A stretch of 64,000 nt of DNA from positions 3,844,001-3,908,000 of the forward strand of contig CP082230.1 in NCBI GenBank assembly GCA_019856515.1. The letters are read 5' to 3'. The position numbers and the translations under genes are program-made. Positions 8,757 through 16,247 of this stretch are shown piece by piece. The notes under the pieces were generated by a model. That model searched no databases, was not told the origin of the DNA, and worked only from the letters and a program-made list of their open reading frames with translations. Every line of letters starts with the position of its first letter. Position 1 is the stretch's first letter. The DNA comes from Prolixibacteraceae bacterium (GTDB lineage: Bacteria; Bacteroidota; Bacteroidia; Bacteroidales; Prolixibacteraceae).

Positions 8757-10070
8757 ATGAAAGTATTAAAATTTGGAGGAACTTCTGTTGGATCAGTAGA
8801 AAACATGAAGACGGTAATGGATATTGTTACCGATGGAGAGAAAAAGTTGGTTGTTCTTTCTGCGATGTCTGGAACCACTAATACTTTGGTGGAGATTGCA
8901 GATTATCTTGCCAAGAAGAACAAGGATTCTGCACGCTTTGTCATCAGCAAGTTAGAGAAACAGTACTACCAAACCATTCGTGAGATGTATCATTCGGAAG
9001 AGATCATTGAGCGAGCTTTCATGATTGTTGAAGATTGTTTCGATACGATCAAGTCGTTCACTTCTGGTGAGTTCACCGAGAATGGAGAAAAAAATATATT
9101 AGCCCAAGGAGAGATTATCTCTTCTAATCTTTTCAACTTATTGTTGATTCAAGAAGGGTATAAGTCTACACTACTTTCGGCACTAGATTTCATGAAGATT
9201 GATAGTGATAAGTCAGCGGATCAATTTTATATTGAGAAGAATGTATGTAAATTATTAGAGGAGAATCCAAGTGCTGATTATTATATCACACAGGGGTTTA
9301 TCTGTCTGAATAGTGATGATGAGATTGATAATTTACAGCGTGGTGGTTCCGACTATACAGCATCGTTGATTGGAGCTGCGATTAAGGCAGAAGAGGTTCA
9401 GATATGGACTGATATTGACGGATTTCACAATAATGATCCACGTGAGGTAGAGAATACGAAGAAAGTGGATTCACTATCTTTTGATGAAGCAGCAGAGCTT
9501 GCATATTTTGGTGCTAAGATTCTTCATCCTCAAACAGTATTGCCTGCAAAATTGGCTAATATCCCTGTACGTCTTAAGAATACGATGAACCGTAATGATG
9601 AAGGAACAATTATCCGAAGTCAGACGGGTTCACAAGGTCTAAAAGCAGTTGCTGCAAAAGATGGAATTACTGCGGTTAAGATTCGTTCAGGACGAATGTT
9701 AAATGCCTATGGTTTCTTGAAAAACATCTTTGAGATCTTTGAGTTCTTTAAGACACCTATTGATATGATTACGACCTCTGAGGTTGCTGTCTCTGTTACT
9801 ATTGATGATCCTAAGAATCTAGATGCGATTGTAATGGAGCTCAAGGAGTATGGAGATGTTGAGCTTGATGTAGATCAAACGATTATATGTATTGTTGGAA
9901 ATATGATCTCTACATCTGAAGGTTTAGCCATGAAGGTTTTTGATGCATTGGGTGATATTCCTGTACGAATGATATCGTATGGTGGTAGTGACCACAATAT
10001 TTCAGTATTGGTTTCAACAGAGGATAAGAAAAGAACGTTACAAGCGATTTCTAATCACCTGTTAGATTAA
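8757..10070 (+). CDS. lysC: Aspartate kinase, lysine-pathway type
   Basis: A 437-residue aspartokinase that phosphorylates L-aspartate, the first step to lysine/diaminopimelate, threonine and methionine. The kinase domain begins with KFGGTSVG (residues 5-12); a central RGGSDYTASLIGAA nucleotide-binding segment and two C-terminal ACT regions follow (from about residue 300). ATG at 8757 is chosen because it gives the canonical MKVLKFGGTSVG start; an upstream in-frame TTG at 8748 adds only three residues. There is no fused homoserine dehydrogenase. lysA follows 14 bases later, so the pair probably forms a lysine/DAP operon, and feedback control by lysine through the ACT domains is expected from the family. 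Confidence 0.94.
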   Translation: MKVLKFGGTSVGSVENMKTVMDIVTDGEKKLVVLSAMSGTTNTLVEIADYLAKKNKDSARFVISKLEKQYYQTIREMYHSEEIIERAFMIVEDCFDTIKSFTSGEFTENGEKNILAQGEIISSNLFNLLLIQEGYKSTLLSALDFMKIDSDKSADQFYIEKNVCKLLEENPSADYYITQGFICLNSDDEIDNLQRGGSDYTASLIGAAIKAEEVQIWTDIDGFHNNDPREVENTKKVDSLSFDEAAELAYFGAKILHPQTVLPAKLANIPVRLKNTMNRNDEGTIIRSQTGSQGLKAVAAKDGITAVKIRSGRMLNAYGFLKNIFEIFEFFKTPIDMITTSEVAVSVTIDDPKNLDAIVMELKEYGDVELDVDQTIICIVGNMISTSEGLAMKVFDALGDIPVRMISYGGSDHNISVLVSTEDKKRTLQAISNHLLD

Positions 10071-10084
10071 GATTTTAAGAGATC

Positions 10085-11239
10085 ATGATAAATAGAGAGT
10101 TATTATCAAAGCTGACAAGCAAGGCTACACCTTATTACTTTTACGATACAGAATTGTTGAGAAAGACGATTCAGGAGATCAAAACGGAGAGTAATAAGTA
10201 TGGCTATCAAGTGCATTATGCCTTAAAGGCGAATACACATGATGGTGTTGTAAAAGAGATTGTAGCAGCGGGTTTTGGTGCAGATTGTGTGAGTGGTAAT
10301 GAGGTAAGTTATGCTCATAGTATGGGTATACCTTCTGAACGTATTGCCTTTGCTGGAGTTGGAAAGACAGATCATGAGATACTAACGGCATTACGTGTGG
10401 GGATCTTCAGTTTCAACTGTGAGAGTATCCCTGAGATTGAGGTGATCAATGATTTGGCAGCACAGGAAGGAGTCGTAGCACCTATCGCGATTCGCATTAA
10501 TCCAGATGTTGACCCAAAGACACATGAGTATATTACAACAGGATTAAAGGACAATAAGTTTGGTATCAACCATTGGGATTTTGATGTGGTGGCTGAGCGT
10601 CTTAAATCGTTAGATAATATTGAGTTGACTGGTATTCATTTTCATGTGGGATCGCAGATTATGGATATGACTGTCTTTGAGCAGTTGAGTTTGAAGATCA
10701 ATAAAATCGCTGCATGGTTTAAGGAGAATGATTTTCATCTTCATCATATTAACGTTGGTGGTGGATTAGGAATCAATTATGAAGCACCTGTTGAGGCACC
10801 TGTGGCAGATTTTAAGGGCTACTTTAAAGCATTCCATGATCATATTCATTTAGAGGAGGGGCAGGAGCTTCACTTCGAATTGGGGAGATCTGTTGTGGCA
10901 CAGTGTGGCCATTTGATATCTAAAGTCTTGTATGTAAAGCAAGGTTTGGAGACCCAATTTATGATTTTGGATGCAGGAATGACAGAGTTAATTCGTCCTG
11001 CACTTTATGGAGCACATCATGACATCTCGGTTCTTACGAGTGATCTCTCAAGAGAGAAATATGATGTGGTAGGTCCTGTGTGTGAATCATCGGATGTATT
11101 TGCAAAAGGAGTTATGCTTCCAAAATCTAAGCGAGGTGATATTGTGGCCATACACTCTTCTGGAGCTTATGGACAAACAATGGCTTCGTCGTATAATATG
11201 CGTGATTTGGTTAAAGGGTATACTACCGAAGAGTTATAA
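10085..11239 (+). CDS. lysA: Diaminopimelate decarboxylase
   Basis: A 384-residue fold-III PLP enzyme that converts meso-diaminopimelate to L-lysine. The PLP lysine is Lys48 in HYALKANTH, followed by GADCVSGNE, the HFHVGSQI histidine motif, the INVGGGLGI glycine loop, and CESSDVF with the terminal GAYG. The usual EPGR phosphate-binding segment reads ELGRSVV here, a mild variation. It lies directly behind lysC and ahead of a perfect terminator, so the two genes form a complete two-gene unit. Confidence 0.94.
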   Translation: MINRELLSKLTSKATPYYFYDTELLRKTIQEIKTESNKYGYQVHYALKANTHDGVVKEIVAAGFGADCVSGNEVSYAHSMGIPSERIAFAGVGKTDHEILTALRVGIFSFNCESIPEIEVINDLAAQEGVVAPIAIRINPDVDPKTHEYITTGLKDNKFGINHWDFDVVAERLKSLDNIELTGIHFHVGSQIMDMTVFEQLSLKINKIAAWFKENDFHLHHINVGGGLGINYEAPVEAPVADFKGYFKAFHDHIHLEEGQELHFELGRSVVAQCGHLISKVLYVKQGLETQFMILDAGMTELIRPALYGAHHDISVLTSDLSREKYDVVGPVCESSDVFAKGVMLPKSKRGDIVAIHSSGAYGQTMASSYNMRDLVKGYTTEEL

Positions 11240-11303
11240 TAAAATTACTTAGGTGGATAGTTGTCATTAAGATTATCTTGCCAAGCAATTCCATGATTTC
11301 AAT

Positions 11304-11344
11304 AAATAAGAGAAGGAGTAGTCTGACTACTCCTTCTCTTATTT
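11304..11344. terminator. Strong bidirectional terminator after lysA
   Basis: A perfect 18-bp stem (11304-11321 with 11327-11344) closes a 5-nt loop, with A-rich and T-rich flanks on opposite sides. It lies between convergent lysA and rsmI. Confidence 0.88.
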
Positions 11345-11383
11345 AAAATATTTTGATTCTCAAACAGAAGGGGGTTTTGATAA

Positions 11384-12079
11384 TTACAACTTCTTCTTCT
11401 TTTTTTCAGGAATTTTCCCCTCTAATACCATTACAAACTCTCCTTTAGGAGGATGATTTTCAAAGTGAGCAATCATCTCTGTTACCGTTCCTCTTACGGT
11501 CTCTTCGTACATCTTGCTAATCTCTCTACTGATACTTATCCTACGATCTTCTCCGATAAACTCTTTAAATTGGGTGAGTGTTTTTACTACACGGTAGGGT
11601 GATTCGTAGAAGATGATGGTTCTTTCTTCTTCCGCAAGCTCTTGCAGTCTCTTCTGACGTCCCTTCTTTTGGGGAAGAAAGCCTTCGAAACAGAACTTAT
11701 CATTAGCTAAACCACTATTCACAAGTGCTGGTACGAAAGCAGTAGCACCAGGAAGACAATCTATCTCTACATCATTTTCAATACAGCTCTTTGCTAAAAG
11801 ATAGCCTGGATCAGAGATTGCTGGTGTCCCTGCATCGGTGATTAATGCCATCGTGGTCCCTGCCTTTATCTCTAAAGCAAACCTCTCCGATGTTTTGTGT
11901 TCGTTGAACTTATGGTGTGAGATACATCGAGTGTCGATCTCGAAATGTTTCAATAATTTTCCAGATGTCCTAGTATCTTCAGCGAGGATCAAATCGACCT
12001 CTTTTAAGATACGTATTGCACGGAATGTCATATCTTCTAGGTTTCCTACAGGAGTAGGAACTAAATATAGTTTTGACAT
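11384..12079 (-). CDS. rsmI: 16S rRNA 2'-O-ribose C1402 methyltransferase RsmI
   Basis: A 231-residue SAM-dependent tetrapyrrole-methylase-fold enzyme. Diagnostic segments are VPTPVGNLEDMTFRAIRIL near the N-terminus, AEDTRTSGKLL at residues 33-43 and ITDAGTPAISDPGY at 80-93. RsmI methylates the 2'-hydroxyl of C1402 in the decoding centre of 16S rRNA. The protein is shorter than the enterobacterial form of about 285 residues and ends in a lysine-rich tail, lacking the extra C-terminal domain. It lies 16 bases downstream of the acidic hypothetical gene, probably in one transcript. Confidence 0.93.
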   Translation of the reverse strand: MSKLYLVPTPVGNLEDMTFRAIRILKEVDLILAEDTRTSGKLLKHFEIDTRCISHHKFNEHKTSERFALEIKAGTTMALITDAGTPAISDPGYLLAKSCIENDVEIDCLPGATAFVPALVNSGLANDKFCFEGFLPQKKGRQKRLQELAEEERTIIFYESPYRVVKTLTQFKEFIGEDRRISISREISKMYEETVRGTVTEMIAHFENHPPKGEFVMVLEGKIPEKKKKKL

Positions 12080-12095
12080 AATGATTTGTGATCGA

Positions 12096-12893
12096 TTAAA
12101 TAAATTTACGTTTAACTTGCTCTAGAAAAGATTGGTGGGCAGGTTCTTCTTTCCACTGAGATACTTCAGAAAGAATGACAAGTGCTTCTTGTTCAGAAAG
12201 AGTACTGTTTAGTTTCTCCATCGTGCTGTTTAATCTCTCCATGTCACCTGCAAAGAGATCTCTGACATACATTAATCTGTCATTAAGATTTAGAGCAATT
12301 TGTCTCTCTTCTTTCGGAGCTAAGAATGCAACTACCGCTGGGTCGATGTATATGTTGTTATACAATTGTCTTAGTTGGGCAAATCCAGCAATCGAGTTTT
12401 CTGATACAGCTGAGGGTGTAGGTTGAGGTGTCTCTTCTGTTTTCGGTTCAGGAGTATCGCTGTTCTCTACAGCCTCTATTTTAAGTTCTGTCTTGGTAGG
12501 GGTATGAGCATTGTCTGCCACTCTATCCTCTACTGGTTGAGGTGTCTCGACCTTCTCTGGCTCTTGAATATTGGCTTGTGTGGGAGCTACTTCTTCAGGC
12601 TTTGGAGGAGCCTGAGCTGGTATCTCTTCTTGTTCCACCTTCTTTTCTTCTAATACGGTTACAGGTTTATGGTCAACGATTGTCTCTTCTTCTGTTTGGT
12701 TTATTTCTGCCCCATCGTTTTCATCTAAAAGAAGTTTTAGCATATCAGAGATTCCATCACATTTGTTTACAATGCTTCGAATACGAGAAGGGACGATTTT
12801 GTCTTCCGTTGTTAGATTGTCTAATAAAAAAACAAGGTGGTCGATGTCCTTACGTACAAAATCTAAATGCTTTTCAATCTGTGTTTTGTTCAT
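12096..12893 (-). CDS. Acidic Pro/Glu-rich protein with conserved C-terminal domain, function unknown
   Basis: A 265-residue cytoplasmic protein with three parts. Residues 1-60 are a predicted helical, coiled-coil-like region. Residues 65-155 are a low-complexity linker rich in Pro, Glu, Thr and Val, probably disordered. Residues 165-265 are a compact helical domain containing IALNLNDRLMYVRDLFAGD and a terminal LEQVKRKFI. The C-terminal part resembles a conserved hypothetical domain I have seen in other Bacteroidota, but no function is known to me. It is the first gene of a two-gene unit with rsmI, and a good -7 box lies 40 bases upstream. Confidence 0.8.
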   Translation of the reverse strand: MNKTQIEKHLDFVRKDIDHLVFLLDNLTTEDKIVPSRIRSIVNKCDGISDMLKLLLDENDGAEINQTEEETIVDHKPVTVLEEKKVEQEEIPAQAPPKPEEVAPTQANIQEPEKVETPQPVEDRVADNAHTPTKTELKIEAVENSDTPEPKTEETPQPTPSAVSENSIAGFAQLRQLYNNIYIDPAVVAFLAPKEERQIALNLNDRLMYVRDLFAGDMERLNSTMEKLNSTLSEQEALVILSEVSQWKEEPAHQSFLEQVKRKFI

Positions 12894-12932
12894 AAAACAT
12901 AAGTATTTAAGAAGGATATATTTAATTGTTTA

Positions 12933-12940
12933 CAAAGGTA
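12933..12940 (-). promoter_or_regulatory. Candidate promoter -7 box for the hypothetical-rsmI unit
   Basis: The minus strand reads TACCTTTG here, an exact TAnnTTTG match, 40 bases before the start codon. Confidence 0.5.
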
Positions 12941-13034
12941 GAAACATCGTGTAAAAAAAGGACTCTATCTCTATTTTTTTCGTTTAAAGATTAACATCCA
13001 TGTTATCCATATACTCCGTTTTCGTAAATCTGTG

Positions 13035-13072
13035 GAGGTCTAAGAATTATTGGAAACAAATCCTTAGACCTC
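13035..13072. terminator. Hairpin between the beta-helix gene and the 12.9-kb promoter
   Basis: GAGGTCTAAG at 13035-13044 pairs with 13063-13072 around an 18-nt loop. There is no T-run, so termination is possible but not certain. It lies about 60 bases past the stop of the minus-strand beta-helix gene. Confidence 0.4.
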
Positions 13073-13133
13073 AAAGATATTGTCGGTACTAATCCATTGC
13101 ATTAACCGATGCGCTATAATTTAATGGATATCA

Positions 13134-15455
13134 CTATTTCAAGTTCGTAATAGTAACTGTACTCTGTTTCTGATTACGATATCTTTTTATCTTTAAACTA
13201 TGATGTGTTTCAAGTTGACCTATGGCCTTGATAAACTGAGGTAAACTAGAGGTTTCGTAGTTTTCTATGTTTGTAATCACATCTCCTACCTGAAGATCAG
13301 AACTATCGGCAGGACTCTCTTTTTTTATTGATACAATAATTATTCCTTTAGAGTTTGGTAGTCCTGCAGCGGATCTTTCAGCTAAAGAAGTAACCTGTTT
13401 TACTTTTGCTCCCTTCCAGTTATAGAATACCATATCATTAGATAATTGTTCTGTTCTTACGATAATGGATATGTTTGGTTTCTTTGCTAGCTCTTTTAGT
13501 TTAGGATCTGTGACTCCAAAGTGCTGTGTGTCGAAGTTGATGAAATTGAAATCAAGCAATAGATTTTGATCGAAATTGAACACTTTCTTCTCTATGGCAT
13601 GTCTTATATCATCGCTATAGCCGCTATTATTATCCACCCCTTTGGTCTTGTTTATAACAAGCATGCTTTTATCGGTATATATGTTTTTATCGACGTAATC
13701 TCCCCATGCTTGGAGGCGAATATCTTTGTGCTTACTCATAAAGATGTTGTTATAGATTGAGTCGTGAGAATTACTAAACCACACATGTGGATGGAATCCA
13801 TTGTTTAGTGTGATATTATTACGAACGGTTCGATAGAATCCTTCTCTTAGTTTTATTCCTCCTGAGAGACATAAGTTGTTCTCAATAATGTAGTTTGATG
13901 ATCCATCGTCAAGATCAATATCCCATCCATGGTCACATCTAAACCTATTGTTTGCAATGGTTGTCGTCTCAATGGCATCCCATTTGGCAATGGAAGCATC
14001 TTTAGCTGTTAATTTGTTCATCACGCCCCTGTTTGGATGCCAAAATCGGTCTCTTCCCCACGAGTTGAACGCACCATGATCGCTCGTTTCAAGTACTGTG
14101 TTGAATGCATCATTGTTGGTAATTTGGTGACCACCCCATGTTCCATCGCAAATATTTATAGCAGCTCTTGGGACATCATAAATGGTGTTGTGATCGACTT
14201 TAATGCGTCGAGACATCGATATGTTTACTCCAGCAGTTTGTTTTTCAATACGACCAATACGATATATAAGGTTGTTGTCTACAACACATTGCATCGGATA
14301 GTGATTGTTTTTAGGCCCTTTTAGGGTATCCATCTTATCTCGGTCGACGGATTGGTAGTATTGAAAAGCAGGAGATCTTACTGCGGAGGGATCTCCCACG
14401 AAATTAAATGCTGTTGCTCCACAGTCGTGGATTAGGTTGTTGCTGAAATGGTGATCTCTATTATATCCATCGATAAAAACAACATTTCCTCCTAGGTCTT
14501 TAAATGTACATCTGTTTATTGATACTTTTTCAGCTCCTTTCATATAAATAGCACCATCTCGATGTATAGTCCAGTCGCTACGAAGAAGGGGCTCATAGTC
14601 TTTCAAGTAAGTTCGGTTGGTTTGGCTAAATTGTACTCCTTCTATTGAAATATTTTTTACCGGATTGTTCTCTGTACCCTCTATGTGTATTAGATTGTCT
14701 AGATTTGATACCTCTACTAATTGGGGCATGATTGTTGTTTCCCATAGATAAAGCTTTTGCTCTTGTCTGTTAAAAAACCACTCTTTGGGGCTATCTAACT
14801 CTTCAAATATATTTTCTATCATCCGATACTTAATATGCGGTTTTGAAGCTCTGTTATTCTGTTGGCCTCCACTAAGAATAGCCTTGCCATTGTCATCGAC
14901 CCCAGTAATTGTATAGTGAAAATCCCCCCACTGTCCTCTATGCATTGCATTAAAAATGGCACCTTTGGGGTTCTTCCACGAAGCAACTCTTTCTTTTGAT
15001 ATTGCATCTGCAGCCCAACCTTGCCAAGGACCTTTCTTTTCATTATAGTTGGGGTATCGAGCAAGGATCTGCTTCTGGTTATCAACAAATAGTAGTGAAT
15101 TGCTGGAGATATTTTTAATATTAGATGACATGATTTTATCATTGTATATCTTCCAATTAGGTTTTAAGATACGCGAACCTTTTATCTCTACCAACCCTTG
15201 TCCTATAATGGATAAACCACTCATGACAGGGGTGATACTAATAGGACGGTCTAAATAGTAGGTACCTTCTTTAATGATAATTTGGATATTTAAATGGTCG
15301 TCGAGCTCTTTTAATCTTGAAGCCTCAGTAAATGCGTCAGTAAGGGTGTAGCTGTCGGTAGAGTTGTTATCTACGATTAATGTTTTGCTATGCTTACATC
15401 CGGAGCAGAGGCTGATTAAAAGTAGGATTTGAATGAAAAATAGTGGTGTGTTCAT
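13134..15455 (-). CDS. Lipoprotein with right-handed beta-helix and C-terminal PDZ domain
   Basis: A 773-residue lipoprotein. ATG at 15455 is chosen because it places a signal peptide directly before the lipobox LCSGC; the longer frame to 15569 adds 38 unlikely residues. Residues from about 40 to 600 carry repeated short beta-strand/Asn turns (NNLIYR, HNTIYD, ENNLCLSGG, RNNITLNN) of a pectate-lyase-like parallel beta-helix. The segment LDSPKEWFFNRQEQKLYLW is typical of polysaccharide-acting beta-helix proteins. The last 90 residues are a PDZ domain (SPADSSDLQVGDVITNIEN). A role in cleaving or binding complex glycans at the cell surface is inferred from the fold; the substrate is unknown. Confidence 0.85.
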   Translation of the reverse strand: MNTPLFFIQILLLISLCSGCKHSKTLIVDNNSTDSYTLTDAFTEASRLKELDDHLNIQIIIKEGTYYLDRPISITPVMSGLSIIGQGLVEIKGSRILKPNWKIYNDKIMSSNIKNISSNSLLFVDNQKQILARYPNYNEKKGPWQGWAADAISKERVASWKNPKGAIFNAMHRGQWGDFHYTITGVDDNGKAILSGGQQNNRASKPHIKYRMIENIFEELDSPKEWFFNRQEQKLYLWETTIMPQLVEVSNLDNLIHIEGTENNPVKNISIEGVQFSQTNRTYLKDYEPLLRSDWTIHRDGAIYMKGAEKVSINRCTFKDLGGNVVFIDGYNRDHHFSNNLIHDCGATAFNFVGDPSAVRSPAFQYYQSVDRDKMDTLKGPKNNHYPMQCVVDNNLIYRIGRIEKQTAGVNISMSRRIKVDHNTIYDVPRAAINICDGTWGGHQITNNDAFNTVLETSDHGAFNSWGRDRFWHPNRGVMNKLTAKDASIAKWDAIETTTIANNRFRCDHGWDIDLDDGSSNYIIENNLCLSGGIKLREGFYRTVRNNITLNNGFHPHVWFSNSHDSIYNNIFMSKHKDIRLQAWGDYVDKNIYTDKSMLVINKTKGVDNNSGYSDDIRHAIEKKVFNFDQNLLLDFNFINFDTQHFGVTDPKLKELAKKPNISIIVRTEQLSNDMVFYNWKGAKVKQVTSLAERSAAGLPNSKGIIIVSIKKESPADSSDLQVGDVITNIENYETSSLPQFIKAIGQLETHHSLKIKRYRNQKQSTVTITNLK

Positions 15456-15609
15456 TTGATTTACAGTTAAATAGTTATGTTCTAAAGTTACAATAATCTT
15501 TATAGTATTTTTGTAATTTAAGTAAGAAAGAGATCTTTTAAATCTTATTGGCAATGTAATTTTATACACCTTTCAATGGAAATATCATATACAGTATTCT
15601 TATATCTAT

Positions 15610-15617
15610 TATCTTTG
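15610..15617 (+). promoter_or_regulatory. Candidate -7 box upstream of tdk
   Basis: TATCTTTG matches TAnnTTTG exactly, 42 bases before the tdk start. No clear -33 element is present. Confidence 0.45.
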
Positions 15618-15659
15618 TTGAAGAGAAATGAATACATTAAATTGCTATAACTATTACAT

Positions 15660-16241
15660 ATGTTTTTAGAAACAACCATCAATGCAACACAAAAGAGAGG
15701 CTGGATTGAAGTAGTCTGTGGGTCTATGTTTTCAGGTAAAACAGAAGAGTTGATTCGTCGATTGAAACGAGCACAGATTGCAAAACAGAATGTGGAGATA
15801 TTTAAGCCTTCTATTGACACTCGTTATTCTGAAGATAAGGTCGTTTCGCATGACGAAAGTGCGATTCGTTCAACTCCTGTTGAGAACCCAGCGAATATTC
15901 TATTGTTAAGTGCCGATACTGATGTGGTAGGCATTGATGAAGCCCAGTTTTTTGATAGTTCTATTGTTGATGTTTGTCGTGAACTTGCAAACAGTGGTGT
16001 GAGGGTTATTGTGGCAGGATTAGATATGGATTTTAAGGGGGTCCCTTTCGGTCCTATTCCTTCTTTGATGGCAGAAGCAGAGTATGTTACGAAAGTGCAT
16101 GCAATATGTGTTCGTTGTGGTAACTTAGCTCAGTTTAGTCACCGTCTAACCACTGATGATAAGCAAGTGCTATTAGGAGAACAAGAGGCTTATGAGCCTG
16201 TTTGTAGACATTGTTTTAAAGAGATAAATAAAGCACAGTAA
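15660..16241 (+). CDS. tdk: Thymidine kinase, type II
   Basis: A 193-residue thymidine kinase that phosphorylates thymidine (and deoxyuridine) with ATP in the pyrimidine salvage pathway. The P-loop is [10 protein letters not shown] at residues 21-30, followed by the DEAQFF Walker-B motif and a lasso region. Cysteine pairs CVRCG and CRHC, expected to bind structural zinc, are present. The length is typical. The MurF-Alr gene starts 6 bases after the stop, so the two are cotranscribed despite unrelated functions. Confidence 0.95.
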   Translation: MFLETTINATQKRGWIEVVCGSMFSGKTEELIRRLKRAQIAKQNVEIFKPSIDTRYSEDKVVSHDESAIRSTPVENPANILLLSADTDVVGIDEAQFFDSSIVDVCRELANSGVRVIVAGLDMDFKGVPFGPIPSLMAEAEYVTKVHAICVRCGNLAQFSHRLTTDDKQVLLGEQEAYEPVCRHCFKEINKAQ

Positions 16242-16247
16242 ATTAAT

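Noticed and set aside
12542..12895. Open frame opposite the acidic hypothetical gene
   Set aside because: It is antisense to a repetitive Pro/Glu-coding region, which lacks stops on the other strand by composition. There is no signal, motif or ribosome-binding sequence.
15456..15569. 38-residue N-terminal extension of the beta-helix lipoprotein
   Set aside because: The extension puts charged residues before a perfect signal peptide and lipobox, so the shorter start was chosen.
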